Below, in pieces: positions 1 through 9,623 of a DNA stretch of 29,368 nt (the stretch's first letter is position 1; every line of letters starts with the position of its first letter). Both the position numbers and the translations under genes were made by a program. Origin of the DNA: Lineolata rhizophorae. Taxonomy: Eukaryota > Ascomycota > Dothideomycetes > Lineolatales > Lineolataceae. The notes beneath the pieces were generated by a model. It did not search any database. It was not told the DNA's origin and saw only the letters and a program-made list of their open reading frames with translations. The DNA lies in NCBI GenBank assembly GCA_010093515.1, contig MU001687.1:1-29368 (forward strand), written 5' to 3'.

Positions 1-95
1 CTGATTGCCCAGTGCAGCCTGACTTTCTGCCAACATAAACCCTTCACCAACAGACCCTTACCCTAACGTACCAGAGTAAGAGTCTGGGCGTAACA
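1..95 (+). repeat. 5' LTR, 3'-terminal 95 bp only
   Basis: Positions 1-95 are identical base for base to 6887-6981, the end of the 3' LTR. The repeat ends in GTAACA, the inverted match of the TGTTAC that opens the 3' LTR. The rest of this LTR is upstream of the window. Confidence 0.97.
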
Positions 96-97
96 TT

Positions 98-106
98 TTG
101 AAAGCT
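98..106 (+). other. Candidate self-priming primer-binding site
   Basis: TTGAAAGCT begins two bases after the 5' LTR. It is the exact reverse complement of AGCTTTCAA at 6827-6835 in the LTR, just downstream of a TATA-like stretch (6772-6780). No tRNA 3' end complementary to this site was recognised. Self-priming, in which the 5' end of the transcript folds back onto the primer site, is known in Tf1/sushi-type fungal chromoviruses. That this element uses it is inference from a 9-bp match. Confidence 0.5.
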
Positions 107-154
107 CTTGTTCAGACAGTTATCCTGCACTGCTGGGCAATATCTCGAACAACC

Positions 155-3100
155 ATGACGATGTCGAACACCCCCGCAATGACGGAACAGGAAGCCGCCG
201 ACGAGATCAGGCGACTCCAGAAGGAGAACGAGAAACTCCTTGAGGCGGTCACTGCCGCTGGGGCGGTCACTACCGCTAAGACGGTCACTGCAACTGCAAA
301 CGAAAACCGACGGCTCAAGTTCCCGGACCCACCCCGATATGACGGCACGAAGGGATCCCTACGGGGCTACCTCACCCAGATGAGGGCTTACATCGTCTAC
401 TACGCCGGTGACTTGCCTGAGGAAGCAGACAAGGTCATGTGCGCGGCAGCCTTCTTGACTGGGGATGCCCTCATTTGGTTTGAACCTTTCCAGAGGGACT
501 ACCTTGAGAAGGGGCCCGACAATTGCGATCCTGATACGAAGGATATCTTCTCGAGTTTTACCACCTACGAGAAGAAGCTCAAGGCAGCCTTCGGAGATCC
601 CGACGAGGAACGCACCGCAGAGCAGCAGTTGCACAACCTCCGTCAGACGGGATCAGCATCTGACTACGCCGCGAAGTTCCAGCAGATCAGCTCGCGACTG
701 AACTGGGAGGATGGACCTAAGATGGTCGCATTCTACCACGGGCTGAAAGACGACATCAAGGACGAACTCGCGAAGCAAGACCGACCCAAAGAGTTCATGG
801 ACTACATCGCAATGGCAGTCCGCATCGACAATCGCCTGTTCGAGAGACGCATGGAAAAGCGAACTACTCCAGTTCGACCTTATCGAGCTAACATGGGTAA
901 ACGAGTCCCTCCACGCCAGGGAAACACCTCTTGGGGAACCCACCGTGGACCCATGGAACTCGACGCGACACAGCACCGATCCACGAAGAAAGGGATTAAG
1001 TGCTTCAACTGCGGAAAACTAGGGCACTATGCTAGAGAGTGCACCAAACCCCGACAGCCGCAGAAGAAGACTCTGGCTACGATTAATCGAGCCCCCGGCA
1101 ACGGTAAGCCGCAGGGCCAGACCGGGCACACATCGCCAGAGCAAGGACCCGGCACCCTGGATACGAAACCCATCCTCAGAACGATTGCCCTGTTGGGGCG
1201 AGACGAGTACCCAACCCAGAACGAGGAGGGAGAGCACGAACAAGCTCTGAAGCACCTGGCGGGCGCAAAGAGCGCTGAACCGTCAGGAGAAGTATGCGGC
1301 AGCGAGAAAAGCATCGCCCGCACGGTCGCAGCAACGAGACCGCTGACGACGGATCATCTACACGTTACGGTAGAGATCAACGGAAAGTTCGCCGAAGCGC
1401 TCCTAGACAGTGGAGCACAGGGAGACTATGTGTCCCCAGAGTTCGCAAGGCACCACGGCCTCGAACTGCGAACGAAACGGAATCCATATACCGTTCATAA
1501 TATCGAAGGAGACCCCATGACTTTCAACAATGGGACCGTTAATCAGGAGACCGCGCAACTCCCGATCTACGTGAATGGAAAGGAAACTCCGACCATCTTC
1601 GATGTTCTCGATACGGGATCAAGGGACTTCGTGCTGGGAATCCCTTGGTTGCGACGATGGAGTCCGCGAATTGACTGGAAGACTGGCCATCTCCAGTGGG
1701 AAGAAGCTCGTGAGGAAAGGCCCAAGAGCGGTCTCTCAAGGAGCCCCCAGCTACGCGAGACAGTAGCATGTGTGAGAGGATCCAAGAGTGGTCCCTCAGA
1801 ACGTCCCCAGCTATCCGGGATAGCAGCAAACGAGAACGAAAGAGAAGGACCTGAAGACGGCCTCTCGGGACGTGCCGGCCTACTCGGAGCAGTAGAGCTG
1901 AACGGCAATGCGGATGAGCTTGGAGCCATACCGCCGCAGTACCGGAAGTACTGGAAACTCTTCCAGGAAGAGTTGGAAACTGGACTGCCAGCACACAGCC
2001 AGTTTGACCATCATATACCGCTGAAGGAAGGACAACACCCAAAGTTCCACCGAATATATCCCCTGAACCGGGTTCAGGAGGCCGCACTAGAAGAATACTT
2101 AGAGGAGAATTTGCGGAAAGGATACATCCGCCCCTCCACGTCACCAGCGGGATACCCGATCCTATTCGTACCAAAGAAGGACGGGCGACTACGACTTTGC
2201 GTCGACTACAGACAGCTCAACGACATTACAATCAAGAATCGATACCCTCTGCCGTTGATTTCGGAACTACGCGACAAACTACACGGAGCCCAGACCTTCA
2301 CGACGCTAGATCTGAAGGGAGCATACAATCTGATCCGAATAGCAGAAGGGGAAGAGTGGAAGACCGCTTTTCGAACAAAGCGGGGACTCTTCGAGTATCT
2401 GGTAATGCCTTTCGGACTTACCAACGCACCAGCCAGCTTCCAAGCCATGATCAACCATGTCCTTCGGAATTACCTCGACCAGTTCGTGGTAGTCTATCTG
2501 GACGACATCCTGATCTTTTCGAAAACGCCCGAAGAGCATGAACGGCACGTTCACCAGGTGCTCGAGACCCTGGAGGACGCCCAGCTTCTTGTGGAACCCG
2601 GAAAGGCGAAGTGGCATGCACAGGAAGTCCAATACCTCGGCTATTGTATCAGCCCTGGGAAGATTGGCATGGACCCTGAGAAGGTACGAGCCATACGAGA
2701 TTGGCCTCGACCGCAGAACGTCAAGGACGTACGAAGCGTCCTTGGATTCATGAATTTCTACCGACGATTTGTGAAGGGATACAGTCAAGTAGCGACACCC
2801 CTCACACAGCTCACGAAGAAGGATCAAGCCTTCGAATGGAAGGAACCTCAACAGCAGGCCTTCGATACGCTCAAGGAGCTAATTCTCCAAGAACCGATCC
2901 TTACAATCCCGGACCCAGAAAAACCTTTCGAAGTCGAAACCGATGCTTCAGAATTCGCTCTGGGAGGACAACTTGGACAACGAGACGAGGAAGGACGACT
3001 TCATCCCGTCGCCTTCTACTCGAAGAAGCTCAACGGACCAGAGCTCAACTATCAGATCCACGACAAGGAACTGATGGCTATCATAGAAGCCTTCAGAGAA

Positions 3101-3300
3101 TGGAAGCACTACCTCACAGGAACGAAACATCCTGTCAAGGTCTACACGGATCACAAGAATCTGACCAACTTCACGACCACGAAAGCCCTCAATAAACGTC
3201 AAACACGATGGGCAGAGTTTCTTTCGGAATTCAATTTCACGATTATCTATCGGAAAGGCACTGAGAATGGGCGAGCAGACGCGCTCAGCCGACGCAGTGA
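155..3300 (+). CDS. Retroelement gag, protease, reverse transcriptase and RNase H region (fossil)
   Basis: Bounds are approximate. The ATG at 155 is the first good start (MTMSNT). Gag has a retrotransposon-gag type domain at about 359-818 and one CCHC zinc knuckle (CFNCGKLGHYAREC) at 1001-1042. The protease active site LLDSGA lies near 1399-1416. Reverse transcriptase spans about 2000-2560, with its catalytic YLDD at 2495-2506. RNase H covers about 2900-3280 and begins with the ETDASEFALGGQL block. These products would form the particle and make cDNA. Codon use is less GC-rich than in the flanking host genes. Family assignment is firm. Confidence 0.93.
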
Positions 3301-3399
3301 CCTCGAACCGGACGTACCCCCGCAGCAAAGTTGACTATTGCGAAAGGACTCGGAAGGGAATCTGACGACAGGACATGAGGTGTCTACCGTCGCCAGAGA

Positions 3400-4708
3400 T
3401 GAGGCCCGACTGATTAAGGAAGTCCACGAAGCCAAGGCACACGGCCACCAAGGAGTGTGGAAGACCTACCAGCGTCTCCGACAACATCACCAGTTCAAGG
3501 GAACTAGGGCGCAAGTCGAGCAGGTGATCCGCAACTGCGATCTCTGTAAGAAAAGCAAGGCCCCTAGACACAAACCCTACGGAGAACTCCGACCACTCCA
3601 AATACCCGATGCACCATGGCACTCAGTATCATTGGACTTCATCACCGGACTACCCCCTTCGACCGAGCCTCTTACGCAAACGATGTACGACAGTATCTTG
3701 GTGATAGTCGACCGACTCACTAAGTATTCGTACTTCATTCCTTTTGTCAAGAACGGGAACACGCTTCAGTTTGTCTACGTGTTCATACGGAATATCGTAG
3801 CAAACCATGGAATGCCACGAGAACTTATCTCCGACAGAGACAAGCTCTTCACCAGTCACTTTTGGCAAGCCCTCGCAGCACGACTCGGAGTACGACATCG
3901 TCTATCCACAGCATTTCACCCTCAGACAGATGGACAGACAGAAAGAACGAATCAAACACTGGAACAGTACCTCCGATGCTATGTCAACTACCCGCAGAAC
4001 GACTGGGTGCAGCTCTTGCCGCTAGCACAATTCGCGTATAATAGTGCATTCAACGAATCCACGAAGAAAACACCGATGTACGCCAACTATGGGTACACAC
4101 CTACGGTATACGGCGAAGCCAGGGAAGCAAAGGATGCCCCTGCAGCCACGAAAGCAGCCGAACAACTCAAACAGCTGCATGAAGAACTCAAGACAGATCT
4201 CCAATTCATCCAGCGACGCATGACAAGATACGCTGACAAACGAAGGATGAAGGGACCACCCTTCAAGGAGGGAGATAAAGTCTACCTTGCTCGCAAAAAC
4301 ATCAAAACAAAGCGACCAAGCGACAAACTTGACTACAAACAGATTGGACCATTCAAAGTCAAGCGAAAGATTTCAGACACTAACTACGAACTGTCACTAC
4401 CACGATCAATGCAGATCCACCCCATTTTTCATATTTCGCTGTTGGAACCAGCACCACCAAGGGCACAGCTCGATAAGACGACAGAGCTGGAGGACGAAGA
4501 AGAGTTTGAGGTCGAGAAGATCCTCGATCACCGAGGAGAAGGACCAGAAACAGAGTACCTTGTGAAGTGGAAAGGCTGCAATGACGACGAAAACACATGG
4601 GAGCCAATCGAACACCTCACGAACGCGCAGGCCACGCTGGCAGAGTACCACAAGCTGGCAAAAGCCACCCGCCTGACGAAGGCACCAAAAGGCGGTGTGC
4701 GGCGCTAA
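3400..4708 (+). CDS. Retroelement integrase with C-terminal chromodomain (fossil)
   Basis: Bounds are approximate at the 5' side. An HHCC zinc-binding region comes first (CDLCKKSK near 3536-3559). The DDE core follows: SLDFITGLP, then the ISDRD block, then FHPQTDGQTERTN with the catalytic glutamate. A GPY/F-like segment (YKQIGPFKVK) and the HPIFHISLL block typical of gypsy integrases come next. A chromodomain (EFEVEKILDH to YLVKWKGC and NTWEP) occupies about 4502-4660. In chromoviruses this domain binds methylated histone H3 and steers integration to heterochromatin, which may bear on its site beside rDNA (inference). Confidence 0.93.
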
Positions 4709-4711
4709 CTC

Positions 4712-4736
4712 TGCAATTTCATTGGACGAAATTGCA
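4712..4736 (+). repeat. Perfect 9-bp inverted repeat just after the integrase region
   Basis: TGCAATTTC (4712-4720) and GAAATTGCA (4728-4736) are perfect reverse complements around a 7-base loop. The stem starts three bases after the integrase-chromodomain stop codon. It could fold as an RNA hairpin between this region and the extra downstream gene. Its function is unknown. Confidence 0.75.
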
Positions 4737-4945
4737 CGAACGGCCCGCAGGGCGAACGACCCCGCAGGAGCCTGGTGGAACAGAACCACGGCAGACCAAT
4801 CATTTACCGCCCCCACGACTGCCTAAAATTTCGTCGCGTCCAACAGACAACTCACCGAAAACAACTCTCGCGACAAGGAGCGTTGCATATTAGACCCATT
4901 TGGCCGACCAGCCCAAGCACTACAAGAGTCTCTCTCTTCTTCATC

Positions 4946-6460
4946 ATGGACGGACCCTCGCAGTCCACGAAAAGGCGGCTCGACACGAGTCTCGAGACCC
5001 CTTCATTCCCTACCGCGAAACGAGCACGATTATCCAAGACGGACCTGCAGCAACCAGCACCGAAGCACCCTAGAGCCTCGTTTCTCGAAGACCACGTCGG
5101 ACCGACCGACGCAATTTCCGAGTGGCTCGAGTCTGTCGGATCAGACCGAGAACGACGCTGCCGGTCAGACAGCTACCTTCACGCCTCGAGCGACGACCCC
5201 ATCCCAAGGGACCTCACGAGATCAGCGCCACAGATGGCCTACACACGAGATGCCGATGGATTCGCGGTGCCACCGACACCAGATTCATATGCCGGATCAA
5301 TTGCGCCGTCGATCGCACCATCAGACGACACCGGCGCCACCCCTGGCTCGAGTCGATCATCAAGAGGCGTTGAAGACTCCTCCTACCGAGACCAGAACCT
5401 AGCCTTCAACCATGTCTACATGCGCGAACGATACGAGCAATTCCCCGAACATGTGTCCAGCCTTGTTGATCACGTCCGCCGGGATCGTGAATCCCCGGGA
5501 CCATCACCCGATGAGGTGTGGCAAGACATGGACCTTACCGCCCTTGAGACAAAGGGGCTCGACGAGCCAGAAGTGGAGGACTACTTCAGGGACAGAGTGT
5601 TCCCCAAACCCAAGCAAGGGGACGACCTAAGACGCAGCGACAGACAGCCGATGTCTAGGTATGCCGTCCCCAACGCCGGACCACAATTCAAAGTCAGCAA
5701 CCCATTCCCCGACATGCTATACGGATACAGCCGTCATCACGCATTTCCCAACCAGCAGACGCAACTCATCTCCATGGGAAACGAAATGAATGGAACAGCC
5801 AACAGCCAGAGTCTGATGTACCCATTCTTCGTCATCGAATTTAAGGGAAACGGTGGAGATCTGTGGGTAGCCACGAACCAATGCCTTGGAGCATCCACGT
5901 CCTGCATCAACATCGCCGAACGCCTCAATGACCAACTAAGGAAGTGCAAGAGCAGCAAAGTCAAACCAGTTGACAGCACCGCGTTCAGCATCGCCATGAA
6001 TGGCGAAGTCGCACGACTCTACGTCTCATGGAAGCACAGCGACTTGGACTACTACATGCAGAAAGTCGATAACTTTCTACTCCAGAAACCCCAGGACTAC
6101 ATCGAATTCCGCAAGCACGTCAAGAACATCATCGACTGGGGGAAGGACACCCGTTTGAAGGAGATTCGAGAATCATTGGACACTCTTTTGGAAGAAAGCC
6201 GGAAGCGAACCTCCGAAACGGCGAAATCTCGCCCGCCACCGACTAAGGACTCAACCAGCAGGAGCAAAAGGCACAAACCTCCTCCATCGCGCAAAAGCAG
6301 CAGCAGCGGGCACGACACCAAGCAAGCACGAAGCGAACCAGAAGACCAGTATTGGCAATGGAGCGAAACAGCCGGACAGTACTACCATGTCCACTCCGAC
6401 AGGACCATCGAATGGGCACCACCAACGCAACAGTCTCCTCACCCGGAAAGCGACTGTTGA
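4946..6460 (+). CDS. Extra third gene of the chromovirus: fungal PD-(D/E)XK-like (DUF7924-like) protein
   Basis: This uninterrupted 504-codon gene lies in sense orientation between integrase and the polypurine tract. The ATG at 4946 follows a pyrimidine-rich leader (TCTCTCTTCTTC). Residues 1-30 are basic and NLS-like (STKRRL, AKRARLSK), and 60-240 are low-complexity. A compact domain spans about 245-425. It contains PD (255-256) in a PFPDMLYGY block, then YPFFVIEFKG with E298-x-K300, then ATNQCLG and a helical IAERLN segment. That D-x42-E-x-K spacing fits a PD-(D/E)XK nuclease-like fold. The block resembles the fungal-specific DUF7924 family from memory. A basic Ser-rich linker (428-465) is followed by a WW/OCRE-like tail (QYWQWSETAGQYYHV). 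No signal peptide, membrane segment or envelope feature is seen. It looks like a captured host gene; nuclease activity is inference. Confidence 0.82.
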   Translation: MDGPSQSTKRRLDTSLETPSFPTAKRARLSKTDLQQPAPKHPRASFLEDHVGPTDAISEWLESVGSDRERRCRSDSYLHASSDDPIPRDLTRSAPQMAYTRDADGFAVPPTPDSYAGSIAPSIAPSDDTGATPGSSRSSRGVEDSSYRDQNLAFNHVYMRERYEQFPEHVSSLVDHVRRDRESPGPSPDEVWQDMDLTALETKGLDEPEVEDYFRDRVFPKPKQGDDLRRSDRQPMSRYAVPNAGPQFKVSNPFPDMLYGYSRHHAFPNQQTQLISMGNEMNGTANSQSLMYPFFVIEFKGNGGDLWVATNQCLGASTSCINIAERLNDQLRKCKSSKVKPVDSTAFSIAMNGEVARLYVSWKHSDLDYYMQKVDNFLLQKPQDYIEFRKHVKNIIDWGKDTRLKEIRESLDTLLEESRKRTSETAKSRPPPTKDSTSRSKRHKPPPSRKSSSSGHDTKQARSEPEDQYWQWSETAGQYYHVHSDRTIEWAPPTQQSPHPESDC

Positions 6461-6493
6461 ACACATCAATACGGTCGTTGGGACATCGACCAT

Positions 6494-6508
6494 GAAGGAG
6501 GGGAAACC
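6494..6508 (+). other. Polypurine tract
   Basis: GAAGGAGGGGAAA (6494-6506) is a 13-base purine run followed by CC and then the LTR start TGTTAC. The two-base offset here mirrors the two bases between the 5' LTR and the candidate primer site. This is what integrase removal of two bases from each cDNA end would give. Confidence 0.85.
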
Positions 6509-6545
6509 TGTTACAACCTGCCAAGCCGTGGCAGCGTTGCAAGCA

Positions 6546-6565
6546 CGTGACCACGGGTGGTCACG
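6546..6565. promoter_or_regulatory. U3 palindrome overlapping an E-box
   Basis: CGTGACCAC and GTGGTCACG form a perfect 9-bp inverted repeat around GG, and the left arm overlaps CACGTG (6544-6549). TGACCAC then recurs in two tandem 15-mers at 6594-6608 and 6609-6623 (TGACCACAGGGCAAT and TGACCACGGGGCAAT, one difference). The same GACCAC core thus occurs three times in U3, which suggests protein-binding sites. The binding factor is unknown. Confidence 0.55.
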
Positions 6566-6781
6566 ACACCACGGCACGACATCAGGTCAGGAGTGACCAC
6601 AGGGCAATTGACCACGGGGCAATAGCACCGAGACAAATGGCACAAGACCTACAGGCAGGAGGACAGTGATGCGACCAGGTGGTGATAGCACCTGGGATGG
6701 CACCTGTGATGCAGTGTCTCAGGCGAGTCACTGGACACAGCCGCCCAACAGGCCGATGCCTGTTGCTTGAGAATTATTTAG

Positions 6782-6806
6782 GAGCAGCGAGCTTCCCTCG
6801 CTGCTC
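6782..6806 (+). repeat. LTR hairpin, 10-bp perfect stem
   Basis: GAGCAGCGAG (6782-6791) pairs perfectly with CTCGCTGCTC (6797-6806) around CTTCC. It lies between the TATA-like stretch and the AGCTTTCAA that matches the primer-binding site, so it is close to the likely transcription start. Confidence 0.6.
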
Positions 6807-6981
6807 ACACCAGTCTTTACCTAGACAGCTTTCAATCTAAGTCTTTGTCTGATTCTCAGAGAAGAGGCACCAAGCCTTACGCCACCCTGATTGCCCAGTG
6901 CAGCCTGACTTTCTGCCAACATAAACCCTTCACCAACAGACCCTTACCCTAACGTACCAGAGTAAGAGTCTGGGCGTAACA

Positions 6982-7184
6982 GCCGGAGGCCTATTCGTAT
7001 CCGACTACGACGTGCGGGATCAAATCGCCCCGTTCCGGCACGGATTCTGACTTAGAGGCGTTCAGCCATAATCCGGCAGATGGTAGCTTCGCGGCACTGC
7101 CCGGTCGGACAGCCGCAAAAACCAATTATCTGAATCCGCGGTTCCTCTCGTACTAAGCGGAATTACCGTTGGGGCGACGGTCAT

Positions 7185-7229
<45 letters not shown>
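6982..7229 (-). rRNA. 28S (LSU) rRNA fragment, 3'-terminal region with sarcin-ricin loop
   Basis: Read on the minus strand this is fungal large-subunit rRNA. It opens with AGCTGGGTTTAGACCGTCGT and includes the sarcin-ricin loop AGTACGAGAGGAACC at 7140-7154. It continues through GGCTGAACGCCTCTAAGTCA into the more variable GGATACGAATAGG part. Homology stops abruptly after the conserved AGCT at 7226-7229, where normal 28S would continue upstream with a TTCACCC..ACGTG-type sequence. On the other side it is cut by the LTR end. It is therefore an orphan piece of about 248 bp, not a working rRNA gene, unless the window joins unrelated sequence. Confidence 0.93.
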
Positions 7230-7460
7230 ACACCCGAGAGCTTTCATCGTGCGTCGAGCGCGCAGGAAAGGTGGTCGATTTCGCAAGACCCGAACAACAC
7301 TATCTAACACGAAGAGGAAAAAGAACAAAGTCGCGCCGAGGTCCTACGTTCGCAAGTCGCGCGGACCGATTCATGACCGCACCCTTCCGCCGCCCGATTC
7401 CTCCCGACCATGCTCCGGTAACGCCGCCCCAGGAACCGCGCGTGCCCCGTCACGCTCGCA

Positions 7461-9592
7461 TCAGGACACCGTGTACTTGGCGAAGGCTCGCGCCAAGGCC
7501 TTCTTGCAGCTGACCTTCTGGCTGCCCACGAACGAGTCGACGGCGACGGCGACGGCGCGGTCGATGTCGGCCGCGCCGCAGTACTCGGAGAGGCGCATCT
7601 TGGCGAAGGACTCGGCGATGCGCAGGATCGACTCGAGATGTCGGACCTTCGAAACACGAGAGCGGTTAGCGCGCGACGGATCGCGGAGCGGGGGACACGG
7701 GGCGGACTCACCGTGATGGGATACGCGCCCGCCGCCAGCGACTCGCGACGCATGTCGGCGAAGAGGCGAGCGACCTTGTCCTGATCCATCTGGTACAGCT
7801 TCGGCCGGCACTTCTCGCGGGCGTAAAGGATGTACTTCCTCAGCAGCTCTTGGGATATCCCGTCCGCGGGTCCTCCGCCGTCGACGTCCATGCCGCCGGC
7901 GCCGTCGTCGGCGGCGGCGCTCGAGGAAGCCGCCGGGCGGGCCCGCCCGTGGGACTCGACGACGAAGCCGGCCAGGCGCTCGTCCTCGCTCGGGTCGACG
8001 GTGTCCCGGACGACGCAGAGGATGTCGAAGCGCGACAGGACGGGCTCGGTGAGCTCCACGTTCTGCGAGAAGGGGACGGTGGGGTTGTACCGGCCGCCGA
8101 TGGGGTTCGCGGCGGCGACGATGGCGCACCGCGCCTGGAGGGTCGTGACGATGCCGGCCTTGGAGATGGAGATGGTCTGCTGCTCCATGGCCTCGTGGAT
8201 CGACGTCCGGTCCCGGTCGTTCATCTTGTCGAACTCGTCGATCAGGCAGGTGCCCTTGTCGGCGAGCACCAAGGCGCCGCCCTCGAGCGTCCACTCGCTC
8301 GTCAGCGGGTCGCGACGGACGCTCGCGGTCAGCCCGACGGCGCTCGCGCCCTGGCCGGTGGCGAACACGGCCCGGTGCGCCGTCTTCTCGACGTACTTGA
8401 GGACCTGGGACTTCGCGGTGCCGGGGTCGCCCAGCAGGAGGACGTTGACGTCGCCCCTGATGGAGTGCCTGCCGCGGGCCTCCTTGCCCACGCCGCCGAA
8501 GAGGGAGAGCGCCACGGCCGTCTTGACGTCCCGGTGGCCGTAGATGCCGGGCGCGACGGAGGCGACGATCTTGTCGACGATCCGGGGGTCGCGCGAGAGG
8601 GCCCTGATCTGGCGCTCGTCGTCCTCGGTGAGGCGGAAGCCGGCCAGCTGGTCGTGGGACTTGGCGACGTGGTTGGCCTCGAGCACCGTCGCGAAGACCG
8701 GGAAGCCGTTCTTGCCGTTGAGCGCGGCGTCGTAGTTGTTGCGGTAGACGCCGGTGACGGCCACCTCCTCGCCCGGCTTGACGGAGTCGATCAGGTCCCA
8801 GAGGAGGACGACGTCGCGGCGGCAGGGCAGCCTGCCGGGCGGGACGGTCCCGGGCGATTCCTGGAGGGTGACCTTTTGGAAGTTCCGGTAGACGGTCCTC
8901 TCCGAGTTCAGCGAGAACGGGCCCCTCGACTGGCACTCCTGGCAGTACGAGACCCGGACCTCGACGTTGGAGTCCTGCGGGAACGGGCCCAGGGTCACGC
9001 CGCAGCTGCCGCAGTCGAACCTGACGTACTTCAGCTGGGGGAAGATGCCGGTCCGGCGGGTGACGACGCCGCTCACGCGGACGAGGCAGTTGAGGTGGCC
9101 CTGGCGCAGCTGCCTCAGCGTGTAGCGGACCGGGAGGTCGGCGACGCGGACGTGGATCTCGGGGCGGATCCTCTCGTAGTCCGGGTAGTGGAGGAGGACG
9201 ACCTCGGACGCGACCTGGTCGAAGATGGGCAGCACCTCGGCGGGCGCGTTGGCCGCGAAGTAAGCCAGCGTGGCCTTGGACTCGGCGAGGTGGTCGAAGG
9301 ACACCTCGAGGGACTCGGCGTTGACCTCGCCCAGGGTCCGGATGCGGGCGCCGTAGACGGAGGCGCCGCGCTCGTCCGTGTACTCGGTGAGGAACGACTT
9401 GAACTCGCGGGCGACGGTCTTCTGGACGGCCGGGCGGGCCACCCAGTCGGCGACGCTGGCGGCCTTGACGTCCTGGAGCGCCTCCAGGGACAGGTCCTCG
9501 TCCATGACGTCGTCGGCGGCGCCGGCGTCGTCGCGGTCCTCGTCGTAGCGGCGGCGGCGGCGGCGCGGCTGGCCCGAGAGGTCCGCCATCAG

Positions 9593-9623
<31 letters not shown>

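Larger units (their letters stand above)
1..6981 (+). mobile_element. Ty3/gypsy-class chromovirus LTR retrotransposon, nearly complete
   Basis: Order of parts: partial 5' LTR, primer-binding site, gag with zinc knuckle, aspartic protease, reverse transcriptase, RNase H, integrase, chromodomain, an additional gene, polypurine tract and 3' LTR. The RT-RNase H-integrase order places it in Ty3/gypsy (Metaviridae), and the chromodomain after integrase makes it a chromovirus. The 3' LTR is 473 bp, so about 378 bp of the 5' LTR lie outside the window and the full element would be near 7.36 kb. The 95 bp of 5' LTR that can be seen are identical to the matching part of the 3' LTR, so the insertion looks young. 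The coding part looks almost whole, with about one break. Codon and base use is clearly less GC-rich than in the host genes. The right end abuts a 28S rRNA fragment; the left flank and target-site duplication are outside the window. Confidence 0.96.
6509..6981 (+). repeat. 3' LTR, 473 bp
   Basis: It starts TGTTAC and ends GTAACA, a perfect terminal inverted repeat with the TG..CA ends usual for LTRs. U3 contains an E-box CACGTG (6544-6549), a palindrome (6546-6565) and a tandem 15-mer (6594-6623). A TATA-like AATTATTTA lies at 6772-6780 and a hairpin at 6782-6806. The base after the LTR is the first base of the 28S rRNA fragment. Confidence 0.95.

Noticed and set aside
4946-6460. Envelope gene in the third position of the retroelement
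   Set aside because: No signal peptide, membrane anchor or fusion-like segment is present. The protein is hydrophilic with NLS-like and nuclease-fold-like parts.
6982-7229. An rDNA-specific R2-type LINE or a working rRNA gene
   Set aside because: The neighbouring element is an LTR retrotransposon, not a LINE. The 28S piece is only about 248 bp and is cut on both sides.
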